Assembly (NCBI RefSeq): GCF_032854445.1
Contig: NC_088300.1
Location: forward strand, 63,340,984 to 63,400,983
Length of the DNA stretch: 60,000 nt
Direction: 5' to 3'
From: Liolophura sinensis
Taxonomy: Eukaryota; Mollusca; Polyplacophora; Chitonida; Chitonidae
Numbering within the stretch: position 1 is the stretch's first letter; each line of letters begins with the position of its first letter. The position numbers and the translations under genes are program-made. Below are positions 14,401-29,400 of this stretch, one piece after another. Under the pieces are notes generated by a model, which made no database searches, was not told where the DNA came from, and worked only from the letters and a program-made list of their open reading frames with translations.

Positions 14401-17400
14401 AGATATGCCAAATTGTGTTGTATAAATATCCAGCTTATCCTGATGAGTCTTGGGAGAAATGTTGAGTTGAAGAGAAATGTTGGAAAGGTGTATATGTGAT
14501 GTGTGTGTATGTTTGGCGGGTTGGGGGGGGGGGGGGGGGGGGGAGTGCGGGTGGAGTGGGGGTGGAGTTGTGGCATTCCTCACTTCCATGAGTTTCACAT
14601 GACAGTATGTATAATTTTAGTATGAAAATTTATATAAGACCTCTTTATTTATTCAACTGTTTGTTGCTTAATGCCACATTCAAGAATTTGTCATACTATG
14701 AGATCTCTTTTGGGTGCAAATTTTCATCATGTTTTGTGTTGTGGCTAAATATACTGATATGCAGGGCCACCCTTAGTCCGAGAGCTATGTGTACCCGATT
14801 TCGGTATAATTCTTACAAAAGAGGTACATCCTCGTTCAATTTCAATGCATGCATGTCAGATTCGTCTTTATTTGCCTTTACGTCACCATTCTCCTGAAAA
14901 TTTTAGCCGAAGTCAAAAATAGGCTCATATTTAGCAGGTCGCAACATGTTTTGAAATAGGAGTCTGAGAGGCGCGCACGCACAGCAGTGGTTAACTTTTC
15001 CGTGAAATTAAAAGGAACGGATGGGGAAAATAGCTCCCCTTTATCACTGCAAACTTAATCTAACAGTTTGCACAAACTGTGGGCTCCGTCACTTTGCTCT
15101 GTAGTCTTCAGTTAATTGCAACTTCGTGTCTCTGCAGTCATTTCTGTCCGTCAAAACTGACAGCCAGCTGATCAAACCATAGTGACGTCGTGAAAGATCA
15201 ACCATACATGTGCGTGGAGGAACACCCCCATTTATTTGGTCCCAATATCAACACAGCATGTAAGCGTCAGTCATAACTGTGAATTATCTTGGATTTACTG
15301 GTCATAAAGACTATAGAATGCGAAAAAAATTGACAGAGGAACAGAGAATGTCTTGGTGACAATACTTTATTGGAGTTTTGCCCGGTTAATGCATATACTG
15401 CTTCATTTTCTTCAATACCACTATTTTAACCTGGCTCTTTGGCTGTGATCTACGCCCATTACCATATTAGAAGATTACAGGCGAGATCCTTGATCATGAT
15501 ATTCACAAACATACACTATACATACACAGCAATTGCCTGAGAAGAAGAGAATGAGTTTAACGCCAGACAAGGTAAACTTTGGTCCAGACAGACAATGCTA
15601 ATTTACAGAATGCATATATACATGAACATCTTGATTTTCTTACCCTAATAGAGAGAGCAAATGTTAACTTGCACCCTATTTTTATTTTGGTTATGTTTAT
15701 ATAAAGACAGATACTGTATTTACCCTAAAAATTCCCCTTTTGGGGCCAATATGGCGACACAAGTTTTATTTAGTATTTTAGGGGTGAGGCATCCCTGAAA
15801 AATTCAAAAATGGATTCAAAATAAAAGTGAAAATCCACCTTTTCATTCTGCCTGTTTGATGTTTTTATGATTCCCCTGTTATAGATCATGTAAATATGTC
15901 TTCAGCAGGAACAATGGCCAAGATACTCCGCAGAGTAAGATACGATGCCACCTTCCTAAAAACACCTGAAAACACATTTGTTAGATCAGCTCTGCAACTT
16001 TCAGCAAAAATCATAAAGAATGTGCAATTTAGTCGACTGTTAAAACATGGCCAAAATTTTAGGTGAAATACAGTATGGATGTCATGGGTGATGTGTAGAC
16101 TTACCCAGCCTCCAGTGTCTCCTCCTCCACCAAAACTCCGTCTGTCTTCTCATTCACCCTTAAGAACACGTAGCTATCCAGGTTCGGCCTCGGAGCTGTT
16201 GACAAACAAAACAAGAGTGTGAGGAAAGCAGCTAGACAGTCTGAAAATATACCCTGATGAAAAAGAATTAGTTAACTGGCTGTCTCTTAAGGCTTTATTT
16301 ACAGGTCAGAAAATGCTAAATATATCTTACTGAATTCTATAATATTTAAAATTTCATTTAATATTCCATTTTCAGGAGATGTAAATTTAGTTTGTCATTT
16401 ATAAAAAAAAAAGCTTAAAAAAGAAAATAAGAAAGTTTTTGTTGAATTTTCCTTTGAACTGCAAATATATACTGAAAAAATTGAAACTAAACAAATTATT
16501 ATTTTTATTTCAAAATAATTTATTTCAACATTTGAATCTGAATAAGTCAACTGTTACATGTATTGTTTGGATATTTGTTTTATGTCAGTACTGCTTTATA
16601 CCTGTTGTGAAGGACAAACAGTTTGCACTGCCTTAATCATAATAGAGGTCAGTATATGCATTCATTCTGCAGACTGAAGACTGAATTTATTTATTTGATT
16701 GGTTTTCTATGCCCTACTCAAGAATATTTACGATGACGACCAGCATTATGGTGGGAGGAAACCGAGCAGAGCTTGGGGGAAACCTACGACCATATGCGGG
16801 TAGCTGGCTGATGTTCCACGTATGGCCGGAGAGGAAGTCGGCATGAGCTGGACTTGAACTCACCGCAACTGCATCGATGTGACTCATTACGCCAGGCTGG
16901 CGTGCTAACCCCCTCAGCCACAGAGGCCTCCTGAAGACTGAACCTTGGTACAAGTATTAAACACATCTCAATACCCAAACAAACATTTATTATCTTACTG
17001 TAACATTACTCCTTACAAAATCTTAACAACTTAGTAATGCACAGCCTTGAAAAACAAACAGGCAAAACATAAAATACATGTTGTTGTAAATAGTTCCAAA
17101 GTTCAGGTACGACAGGTTTATGTGAGGTATATTCATCTGAGCTACAGCTGACAGTGCAGATAATCTGTGCTCATTTATCAGGTTAAGGTCACCCCAAGGT
17201 GGTCGGAGGGCTGTCTGCACTATGTGTTTACTACCATTTACTGTCTTACAAGAAAAAAACAGATTACAGTCTACCCTGACAATATTGCGTGTGATAGCCG
17301 TATCGGGTGGCTAGAAATAACCTATGAATGAACAAAGGCTGCCTTGATCATTTCTTCAATATACCTGTCTAAGGATTAACTGAGGTGCCCAACAGACCAA

Positions 17401-20400
17401 TCAAATAAGATATATTAGGTATTAACCCACAAGGGTTAATGCACACTGTGAAATTGGAAACCTCGAAGATCTCTGGCAGTGTCAAATAGAGAATAGATCT
17501 CTTAGGATAAGCCTACTGATCATCAGTCTTGATTGCACTGGATAAGTGTGTGAAAGTCTTACATGAACAAACAGTAGTGATTTTATTATTACCTTCTGCT
17601 AAAAGATGTCATGTTTTTGTCGGCGTCTTTGGCTGAACGCTAGTAGCTTTACCAAAAGGCTATGGATGAATTTGGGCAATATTTGGTCAGCAAATTGGCT
17701 TTGATTAAATTTTGGTGGTGTCCTGGAGCTGGGTACAGATGCGAGAAATTTTAAACAATTCTTGATCATTGTTAAACCAAATGTCAATAACTTTACGGAA
17801 AAAGTTATATGCAGAGATTTTGAAGAAACTTTGTGCACACCTTCACCTAGTCACAAGCACCAATACACAGAAGTTTGATGCCGATTCAGAGGATTTGAAT
17901 ATAGCAATACTTTAACGTCCCTTTACAACTGCCAGAAGTCTCTCTCTGAGCAAAAAAAGAAAAAGTTGTCCACCGATTTTGATGTAACTCTGTGCACAAG
18001 CCCCATGTAATATATTACATTTTGGTGGGGATTCTTACCTGGAATTATTTAAACAACTCTTCAGAATGGTCAGATATGACACAAATGCAAAGTCCTGTTT
18101 TCTTGTCTGTAGTGGGGAATTTGTGTATTAAACTGTTACAGAGGTCTGTACCCTCGGGCTGTCTTCCGGATTACTTATTTGTCTGATGTTTTTATTTTTG
18201 TCACACTCAAGACTAATTTACTGATGCCATGGGGGTTGGGTTTATGCGTTCAGAACTGAGAAGGACACTGCTGCACCCTGTCCAGTGGTAAAGTGGCTAC
18301 ATTGTGGTGTCAAGCAGGAAGTTAATCAACCTAAAACTCACAGCTTCAGCTGCGGCTTTAAGGCAAAAGGTTGGCAGTGTATAAGAACCTGCCATGGCCG
18401 CTGATCTTATACCTCGGTTTCTTCTTTCCATATCCAAAATAATGAAATCACCCAAAACTACCTCTACATTTCCTTTTAATCAATGTAAAATTATCATACA
18501 TTTCAAATTACCCAGGGAAAATGTCTAAACATCTTGGTCAACATGGACGGTGACCACTTACAACTCAAAGAGACAAAAAAAAGCTAGTGTTATGATTAAA
18601 GGGACTCATTGCCTAACATCTATCACGAGAGTTAGGGTGACACTGCATGAAAGTTAGAAGGTAGAAGCAGCAGAATTTGGAGCTACGCACAGTTCAGATT
18701 AATAAAAGAAAGAAGAATGTACAGAGTTTGGAGTGTTTAGTGAATGTCACTTAATCATACTTCATTTGTGATGCAGCTCTTGACAGGAAGCTGAATTACC
18801 TCCTGCTACAACTTAGCCTATAGGTTAACCTGTAGCAGCTGAACCTGAAGGGGCTATGCTACAGCTAAACCTGCAAGAGCTAAGCTATAGCTGAACCTGC
18901 AGGGGCTATGCTACAGCTGAACCTGTAAGAGCTAAGCTACAGCTGAACCTGCAGGAGCTGTGCTACAGCTGAAACTGCGGGGACTACATGTATGCTACAG
19001 CTGAACCTGCAGGAGGTGTGCTACAGCTGGACCTGCAAGAGATGAGCTACAGCTCACAGTGCTGGGGCTACATGTAAGTTTAAGCAACAGCTGAACCAGC
19101 AGGAGCTATATTCAAGCACATAGCTTCACTGACCAAAGCATGCACGTACATATACTTGTCTTTTTCAGAAGTAAGGCCTGGGGAGATAAAACTGAGCAAT
19201 AAAGGCATGCATCACACACATGTAGTTGGCCTTGGCAAGACTTTATACAGTGGCATGGTCATAAATCAAAAGTAACCTGGTACAACAACTGGCAACATCC
19301 CTTAATAGAGCTGAGCCTCAAAGTTCGTCTCAGCTGAGCATTAACCTTGACATATAAAACAGTGGCTGGGTTGTCTGCCAAGGCAGCCAATTCATTTCTG
19401 TACCTAAGCTATGTCACACTACCCTGTCCCTTATAATCTGTATTACATCGGACATTCGCACTGAATCATTGACGAGTCCAAATAAGTTACAGTCTACATT
19501 TGCAGCCAAGCTACATGTACCAGGGTTTTATCCAGAAATTTCCCTGAAGTCTGCATTTAAATTTTATGAAAACATTAAATTATTCTTAGTTTTAATACTA
19601 GATAAAAGACTATAACATTTTAAGAAATAAAAAAAGAAATTTGGTAGTGAATTTGAAAGTTTTATACTTAACTTTTATCCGTTAGTGTCATTTTCTGAAG
19701 ATTTATTTATTTATTTATTTACTCAAGAATATTTCACTTATACGACGGCGGTCAGCATTATGGTAGGAGGAAACCGTGCAGAGCCTGGGGGAAACCCATG
19801 ACCGTCAACAGGTTGCTGTATGGCTGGAGAGGAAACCAACATAAGCTGGTTTGAACTCACAGCAATCACACTGGTGGGAGGCTCCTGGGTCACTGCCCCG
19901 TGCTGGTGTCATAACCCCCTCTGCCATTTTATCTAGCTACAAATCTATCTACCACTGCCCTACATTAAAGAAAGGCTTGATGATTTTACACATCAGTTAA
20001 AGTCACTTTACACAGTGCACAAAAGCTATAATGTTGACAACTTTGACGTGTATGTCCAATTAATTTTCAAAATAGGACGCTCAAGGGCTCAAGTCAGTTT
20101 GTGGTCTATTATCCCCTGGCCAATGATGTGGCAGAATGAAATCCACATCTTGTCACTGTTTATTCTGGGTTTATTTTTAAAATGTATTACACACCAATAA
20201 AGTAATTACATTTACTTTCTTCACGTGATTCATGAGTGGATGCTATCGGCACAATAAGACTCCAGGCAAACATTTCTGCTACCCGAATGCTTGAAGAGGT
20301 AACTATTTCCTAACAGTGACTCACAGGTGCCTGTTGGCGTTTAGTACAAGCTACTTCAGCATGGTATACACACCTAATAGGAATCAGCCGCAGATACTGT

Positions 20401-23400
20401 GCGCAAACCACTACACAGTGCTGAATATAACACCAGCACTTGCCACAGTGTGAAGATAACTGGCTGAGATACAAACACTTACAGTATCCGTAACAGCTAA
20501 TACCAAAGGCTACGTGTCTTTTTTTTTTAACCCATGAATTCACCTTGATGTGTGTTGGAAAGCGGAAATCCTATGCCCTTGTTTCAGAATCAGGCCAGGA
20601 TGATCTGTAGCAAACTGTAATAATCCAAGTAAGAAATTATTAGGTCCTTCCTTGTAACCAGTTAGCAAGAACTACTGGTAACATACATAAAGGTGCTGTT
20701 TATATATATCATTAGATAGAGAAAAAACACTAGTACTTGTTTTAAGAGCCAAATGCATTTACAAGATATCCCTGTTACAAAATCTTTACTTCTGTTTGTT
20801 AAATCAGGTTTCTTTGCTATGGTTTAATGCTGTGATTATCATTACATGTATGGTAAATGACCTTAAAATTTCACCCAAACAGGGCATTTTTAGCGACAGA
20901 TAAATGTCAGAAAATATCTCATTTTATGTTGAAACTTATGAAATTACATTTTTACAGATGATGACATCATTCTACCTTCCAAATAAACCTCAACATAGTT
21001 TTTCCAAGATCAAAAGAGCTTTCAGACTCTGGCAAAATGTGCAACTTAGTCATGGGTGCTATTTTAGTTGTCTAATGTGACAGGCCACTCTCGATGTCAA
21101 CATAGATTTATTCCTAGTACTATCTCATTAAAACACCATGCCAAGACACCAAACACATCACCTAACCCACTCAGAGTATTTACTGACACTTGTCCATCCA
21201 GTAGTTGGTCTATCAATTTCCCCTAAGCACCAAAACAGGAAGTTCCAAGATTGTCTCTTTTATAGCCTTTGGGCGGAAGCCATGGAACCCATTTGGGATT
21301 GAACTATCAAGCTCGTGTTTACCAGCTGTTGAGTGTTGTTCCATCTAAAAACTCCAGGCTTGATTGGGTGGTGTAATCTTGCACAAACACACTCATAAAG
21401 ATACACTATGATCATCTTCACTTCGACACTAAGCCTGCTTACGTAATATAGTCAACAGCCTAAAATGTCGTCTATGACTTTATAAGCTACTCATTCCACC
21501 ATATTCTGAGAGTTCTTGATGTCCTAAGAATAGTGTATTGACATCTTTTTTTTTCTTCAGAAAGGTAGGATGATATCCCTGGGAAACTTCAAGTTTCAGC
21601 ACCAAAAGTAATGTAATACATTTATTTGCCTCTGAAAAAGTGATTTTTGGAGAGGCAAAATTTTAGATCATTTACTGTACAAAGGCTGTCTAATTTGCCA
21701 ACACAGTGAGAGTATGGGCACATCCCGCAGCAGCTTGCAATGTTATCAGCTGATACATACGCACAAACCTATATGTATATATATATGTACATATATCTAT
21801 ATATATATAACCTGAGGATGAGCCTAGGTTCGTAAGACTTGTAGTGATGTAACCAGGCCAATAATCAGTGCACAAGCTCTTGCTTCTATTCTAGAGATCA
21901 CTGAGGATATTTTTGTACAAAAAGCTTGTTAAATGTTTAATGTGGTACTGGTATTTCTCACAAATGGACAGAACTTTCCAGGTCAATGTGTCCTGTTGTG
22001 TGGCCTAAAGTCATGTCAAGGTCATATTATGGTAAGACATCCAATGCTTGACCTACATTTGGCCTGAATAAACATACAGGGTCACCCTATATTCAAATTT
22101 GTCAACAAAAGCCACTAGATTCAGTTTAAACTGCACAGATAGAGAATAAAATTACATGTACCCTCATTCTTCAACCATATAAAAGAGCAATTTTCATTGT
22201 AATATAAGTACATTTTTATTTGGAGACAAAGCTACATTGATTGGATTGGCCAATTCCAAGGCTTCACAAAAGACACATAATTTTATCAGTCTAAACAAAT
22301 TAATGCCTTTAGAATAACACCTTGCAAGCAAGCAAAAAGGTTGAATAACTGCAGCATGCATTCTTAAAATATTTAATATTGAAAACATTCCCATGAGAAA
22401 CAAGCACTGACTGATATTAGATGACAATCTGTATTACAAAATATACATGAACACTAACCCTCATCAAATCACGGGTATGTTTGACATGTAGTAAAAACTG
22501 ACACCCAATGTTAAGATACTGTACTCACTCAATGAGAGTGGTCATGTTCTCTGTGCCAACCCCACTTATACACTTGTGCACACCAGTTTTTAACGCTAGG
22601 TCACCCTACCCTGAGGACATATATGGTTACAGGTAGCTACTATAGCCTGAGGGCACAGGTATCATAATGGAGGAATCTGTGGGAGTGATGGGAGTGACTA
22701 AGGCATTGTGGTGGTCTGCCTTCATGTACACCCACCTCAAGTACCATGTTCTACATTAATTAGTTCGCATGACATGACCTACTGCGTTTCACCATGTGAA
22801 AGGTCTACGACCTCTGGTTCATCAAACTTTAATAATTTTGTTTAACGGAAAGATGATGAAAAAACAGCTCTGCATTAATTCAAAATATTTGTGCATAAAA
22901 TAAGAACGAGGTTTACCAACACAACCATATACATATCGCAAGCAAGATAAATGCTATCAGTTTTTTGTACTGGAAAGTTGTGAGAGCAGATATTGCGTCA
23001 GTAAGTTATCACTGCTGGGCCGGGGCTTTCTTTTGTTCTAGGTAAATCAAAGATCTCAAAACAACTCACCTGTCTATGAGGGGTTCATGGCTTACAGGTT
23101 GACAGGTAGATGTCTTTAGACAACACACCTGTCTAAGGGGTCCATGGCATGCAGGATGACAGGTAGATGTCTTTAGACAACACACCTGTCTTCATGGGGT
23201 CCATGGCATCCAGGATGAAGGGTAGATGTCTAAAGACAACACACCTGTCTAAGGGGTCCATGGCATGCAGGACGACAGGTAGATGTCTTTAGACAACACA
23301 CCTGTCTTTGTGGGGTCCATGGCATCCTGGTTGACGGGTAGATGTCTCAATACAACTCACCTGTCTTTGTGGCATTCATGGCATACAGAACGAGGTAGAT

Positions 23401-26400
23401 GTCTTTAGACAACACACCTGTCTTTGTTGGGTCCATGGCATACAGGTTGACAGGTAGATGTCTTTAGACAACACACCTGTCTTTGTGGGGTCCATGGCAT
23501 ACAGGTTGACAGGTAGATGTTTCAATACAACTCACCTGTCTTTGTGGGGTCCATGGCATACAGGTTGACAGCTAGATGTTTCAATACAACTCACCTGTCT
23601 CTGTGGGGTCCATGACATGTAGGTTGACAGCTAGATGTTTCAATACAACTCACCTGTCTCTGAGGGGTCCATGACATGTAGGCTGACAGGTAGATGTCTT
23701 TAGACAACACACCTGTCTTTGTGGGGTCCATGGCATACAGGTTGACAGCTAGATGTTTCAATACAACTCACCTGTCTTTGTGGGGTCCATGACATGCATG
23801 TTGTCAGGTGGATGTCTCAATACAACTCACCTGTCTCTGTGGGGTCCATAGCCTGCAGGTTATCGGGTAGATGTCTTAATACAATCTTTTTGAAGTGAGA
23901 TTCCATATTCTGTGCATACCTGCAGTAATTGAAAATCTTTGTTTATATGTAATGGGTAAGCTGTTAGCATTCTTCCACTTCATAAGTACAATTACAAAAA
24001 CTATGCTGTACATCTGATGGAGAATAGCATTATAAATAGCATTAAGAAAAGATCAAGCTGGTTACAGTTTCTCTGGTTAGTGACTTGGAATATGCTTTTG
24101 CATTTTACACACACTAATTATAATTATAAGCATATTACCAAATTTAGGTTGCAAATCTGGATAATTCGATGTCAAAGCAGGAAAAACGCTGTGTCAAGAC
24201 GCAGTGACATTTGTTAGTTGAAACCAATGCCAAACTCTACATTTTAAAACACCTAACTTTGGACGGTTTCCAGACAAATTGCTCATAAATTTACAGACGC
24301 AGACTAATTACAGTCAGCCTCACCCTTGGGTGGGAGATAGAGTTACTCACTCGCTGGCAAATTTAAACTCAGCTGGGGACATCAATGCATTATCATCAGA
24401 ACTCCGATCTTTTTCTGCCTCCAATGTGTGAACTGTAAACTTTTCTATCTGAAATGTGTCAAACAAATAGCTTTTCTAAGATTATATGCTCTCATTTGAT
24501 ATCTATCATCATGTTCTTGTCAACACCTGCAAATAAAACACATAGCCAATTATTTTACAACTGCTGAGTCCTATGGCTCTTTTTTCAGTAACACTAAGAT
24601 TCCTGTGGGAGTTATCTCCCTTTAAAAGACAGAATGCAAATCAGTTAATTGTGAAATACAGCATAACTTTGGAATGAATGTTGGGGTCTTGTTGTGCGAT
24701 GGATATCCAAACTTATCTGTACCTGAACAAGAAAACAAAACAAATAACAGTTTCTTTAAATATTCATATCTACACTGTTTTTTTTCTGTGTAGAATTATG
24801 TCAGAAAGTTACAATAATGAAAAAATGTTTTGCTGACAAAAATAATTTTGAAGAAGTGATGGTCATGTGTGCTATTTATATGTTGGCTTGAAGAAAATAT
24901 GAGATGTCACATTTCAGTTGAAAACTGCTCTAAAAAGAGCATTTTAGGGAACAATAAAAGTCAGAAAATATTCCTTTTGGTACTAAACTTGTTTTGTAAA
25001 TTTTTCTTGTAAGATATAACCGTACTTTCCTGCAAACAATTTTCAAATTAAAGACCTTTCCAAGATTAATAGAACTCTCAGACACTCAGATTCAGACAAG
25101 ATGAGCAACTTAATCATTAATTAAGATCAAAATTTACAGGTCATTTACAGTAATGCTACAGGTGCTCAGGAACCACTTACTTTTTCAAGTCTCCTTCTCA
25201 AATAACTGCTCAAAATGTAACGGATGCGGTCAATCTGAAAAGGTTGAAAGCAGTTGGTGACATGAAAATGTTGTAATAGTTGATCACCAAGATATATTAA
25301 AGGAGAAGAAAGCTTAAAAACATGACAATATAAGCTAAAGAGAGCACATTTTTTTCTGTCTGGTGGTGCCCGCGATTTTTCCTTGCCATACACGTAAAGC
25401 CTGAACACGGCAAAGCTGGCATAAATCGCTGAGTCCATCGCATCCTCCATCTTTAACACCCTGTAATTTATGCTGGGGGTGTGTTGCCTCTCAGCCAATG
25501 AGAGTCTTTAAAACTGTCAGCTTGTTCGTGTAAACTCGGAACCTATGTCCAACATTTCGGTTTCCCGATCGTCAAGCGGAAAACTAACTGTACAGTTCAC
25601 TACCTACTGGGAAGAAGAGTTCTTCCGAAAATGTACAAGCTGCACTTCAGCGGTTTCCGACGGCAATTCTCCTCCTAACACAGAAGACTTCAGGACTAGT
25701 TCTTATGCAAATGGAGTCGCCCACAGCAGATGTTGGTGTGGACTTTAATTTATCACCTCGAGCTAAATATTAGAATATTTTTTATGGCTTGAAACCCACG
25801 AGGAAATGCATCCTCTTTTCAAAGGTATTTGATTGATATTTAAATTTTCTTCTCCATTCAGTTAAACAGCACAAACATGTTACTGTCTATTCTAATTCTT
25901 CTCACATTTTTAGACACCTAGGTCTGCTCGTTTTAGCCAATTTGCATGTAACATAGCAGTAATATTCAGTTTCATTTTTCAGTTAGTCCATCTAATGATC
26001 AACATATTCAAATCTTTACTTGTCCAAAAGTTAAAAAAAAAACTGGGAAAGAAATGTATTCAGCACTACTACTATCTGTATCTAAGCCAAGGTTACATGG
26101 ATGATGTCACTGAACCACCTTTAGCAAGAACATTGTTGACCGCAGCTTAAAATGGTAAAATCATATTTTAAGATACAATTTGGTGCAATTTACATATTTC
26201 TAGCTCTCATGTTTTTCAATCTACAGGCAATTGAAATTACATAACTTCAAAATCCTAAAATTAGTTTTTTGGATGATATTTCATCCAGTAAAGCATAAAT
26301 GAAAATAAATTTGTGTCGTTATATTTTCACTACCTGAACAGAAAATGACAAATGCAATGAAGTTTGTGGCTCTTACCTCTAGTCTGTGAATACTGACTTT

Positions 26401-29400
26401 GAAATCACCCTTCTTAGCTCTCTTGATATTTTCTTCCATTTCCTTAAGCTGCTCCAACATGCACTCAACCAGTTCTGTTTTAGAATCTAACAGCTCAGGG
26501 GCAAATTTTTCATTCAACCATGCCTGCAAGAAATAAGACATTAATAAAAGCCTAATATGGAAATACAAAATACAGATTCTCAAGAAATTTCAATAAGTGA
26601 CATACCCTAGTTCTTCAACCTTTTCAACTGGCTCTTCAACCAATGGTGTGAAATATTCTGAGAGAATTGAAGAGTGTAGAGAAATAATTTGCACTTTTGT
26701 GAAGCTTGCATCCTTAATGACACAAACAAATCATTTTTGTGTTTTTTGCTTGTCAGACAGGCCTACCTGGATGACGTCTTGCAGGCTGACAAATCCTCCA
26801 TAACCAATGTGTGAGCATATTTTCTAAATTTGTGTCCATTTTTTGGTCAGGTGTGTACCATTACAGAATTCTGCGTTGCGTTATTGCAGTCACACACATC
26901 CCCATGATGTGACCTTGAAATCAGTTGTAAAAGAACAGCAATTCTGTCTCCTAGAACCTGTGTTGTTAGCATAGCCAAAAGCCCACTGTCTTCAGCGACT
27001 GACTGCCATAACGTCGCAAGGTCAAAGGTTACTATATCATAGTAAAATTGACTTTCTGATGTTTGATCAAAACATTTGGGGGACATCAAACTTATTTAGC
27101 TGCAGCCAATAACAAAAGGTAAATGACACAGAAATAGAAAGGAGGCGAGTTTGATTGCCATGGATGGAAAGGAAGTGGAAGTTCAAATATTTCTTGACAA
27201 TAGACAAATGCCACACAGTTCAAAGCTTAAAGTTTGTCCCTGCAACTCTTAATTTTGGCCGGACCTTGCCACAACTGCGCTCTGCATGAAGCAGAAACAC
27301 TGGGGAAGACCCCTCCCTTTTCATATTTTCCCCATGTCACTGATGTAACACACGAGGAGCGAAATATCTCCAACTTGCTTACGTGAACATGTTGCCAGCC
27401 ACCAATTTGTCATCATCACAATTCACGAATCTCCAAATTCTGTATGATGTACCTTTTCGTTTTTGCTGCTGGTGTATATGGTACAGTGAACAAAAGTGGA
27501 TTTATGCAGGTGACGGCCGGTTCAGGTCAGAGAGTGGAGGACATAAAGAAACGGGCTTCCCCAGTGTGTCTGCTTCACACTGAGCGCAGTTGTAGCGGGG
27601 TTCGGCCTAACTCGAACGAATTCCAACATTGCTCTGATGTTAGGATTGGCAAAATTTTCTTTTTCTCATACCAATGTCACATTGCACTCTATTTAAAAAC
27701 CTGATGCAGTTCCCATGGCACTTTGAGACACAAATTACCCATCAAACACGTCTCCATGGCCTCCATTATGGACACACTAACATTCCTTTTCTTTCCATCT
27801 GTCAATTTATGGCAAGCACAATGTTTATCGGCTATTTCCCAGGCCATGTGGACCCTGAGATTCTTTGGTAATGCTCAAAGACATCCGTTGTACTGACAGC
27901 CTCGACATATTTGAAAGAGCATGTAACTGCATCAAGTTTTGGGGTCATTCTCGGCCAAACAAAATTTTGTCAACTCTAAGGTCACAGCAGTCTAAAACTA
28001 AACTGAGAGGTGTGGAGATGAACTTCCAGCTTTGAACCAGGTAGTGTAAGCCGAGTCAGCATTTCAGGAATCCTGCGAGGTCAAGCACAAATGGACGAGA
28101 TAGGGTTGGGGCTCTCGCAAACTAATGCAGCTAAAATGTCACATTTTATGGTAGACTCAATACACATCTCTCACACTCTGGTCTGTCGGTCAAATGGTGC
28201 CATTAGCAGCTGCCGTAAAATCACACCTGGGTCACGAGCCCCCCTCCCTGTCTCTTCTCAACCTGTGTGAACTCACAAGATTCCTGAAATGCAGACACGG
28301 CTTATTCATGGGTTTTGATGTGATGTCCTAGCTGCTCTCAGCCAATCATCAGCACACTCTTTAATCAAGTGACTGAAACACTGGAGATGAAAACAAACCC
28401 AATTCAACCCAGGCGAGATAGGTCTTGAATAAGATTTTAGCATGAATAATGAAAAAGATAGCTTTTAGGTAACAATTGTTTTCTGGAAAAGTGATCAGAA
28501 TGTGACTAACCTCCAGATACGATAGTTTCATTGTCCTGCAGTTGGCTTATCCAACCTACCTGTTCTGGCCCCACCTGCATCCGAGGCCAGGTGCAAAAGG
28601 CTCTACATGTACCCGACCACGTGATCTTTTTCTTTGTTGTCGCTGGTTATGTAATACCTTTCAGCTAGGTAATCACTCTCAAACCCATTACAAATTATAG
28701 TTTATTTCTCTCAAAAAAACATCGCTTGTATCATTCAAAATAAAATTACCTTGTGTAACGTGCTGCAACAACAATGTCAATCTGATCTGAACTTTATTTA
28801 CAATTTAATCTGAAACCCCTCCTGGGTTATGACTTACAGGCCTGATCATGGTAACAAAAATGATTTTGTATACCCTTAGCCCCTTTCTCAGTAAGTTACT
28901 TACTTCAAAAAAAGGCTGCTTTTTTGTAGTTAGATCTGACATTGAGGTCCTCAAGTTCTGTGAGAAGCACATTTTTTTTTAATGTGGGCAAATACGGCAA
29001 GTTTCCACGAGAGATTTGAAGAGAAAATCTGACAAGGTTTAACCCAAATTTATGGTTACCAAACATGAATTTAAAGTGAAATGAACCTTTAAATATGTGG
29101 TAAGTGCACCATTCTACATGTGCAGACTATTAGTTTTTAATTTTGACCCGGTTTTTGGTCACAAATGTTCATACTACTGTAGTACTTTAAACTTTAGAAA
29201 TCAGAAAAACTCAGTATCTTTCCCCTTTAGCTCCATGTTATTTTTCACCTCCTGGTCCTTGCCAGGAAAGCCTGGAATTTGTTGGATAAGTGGCTAGGTT
29301 ATTGTCGAGGAGCCAGCATCTGCAACGGTTCCAGTCCAATATAGCAAGTTGATACTGATGACAGTGTCTGCCAGAAATGAAATCCAGTCATATCGTCTCA

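Larger units (their letters stand above)
3884..16104 (-). other. GINS4 intron 6 (12.2 kb)
   Basis: Holds SINE-A copies (8673, 9431, 11746, 12037, 13307), a gastropod-type SINE-like repeat (4902), inverted-repeat elements (12940, 15712), two long G tracts and a CTCF-like motif (10983). A shared dispersed segment lies at about 4310-4460. An imperfect duplication of about 85 bases pairs 7425-7495 with 7687-7760. No additional coding exon recognised. Confidence 0.85.
16196..23830 (-). other. GINS4 intron 5 (7.6 kb)
   Basis: Contains SINE-A copies (16685, 19700), a diverged dispersed repeat (17590), a 26-base minisatellite (18803), two M1 elements (20848, 21443), an AT dinucleotide run (21771-21809) and 13 units of the exon-5-derived array. 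No additional coding exon recognised. Confidence 0.85.

Noticed and set aside
14940-15260. CpG-richer stretch with a TGACGTCG site, considered as a promoter
   Set aside because: No gene start follows on either strand, and the CRE-like site alone is weak evidence.
16861-16931. Functional tRNA gene in the SINE heads
   Set aside because: The A- and B-box regions are tRNA-like, but acceptor stem pairing and a proper anticodon arm are not visible; these are SINE heads.
23060-23890. CRISPR-like array
   Set aside because: Regular spacing suggested it, but the units are contiguous without unique spacers, in a eukaryotic intron, and derive from exon 5.
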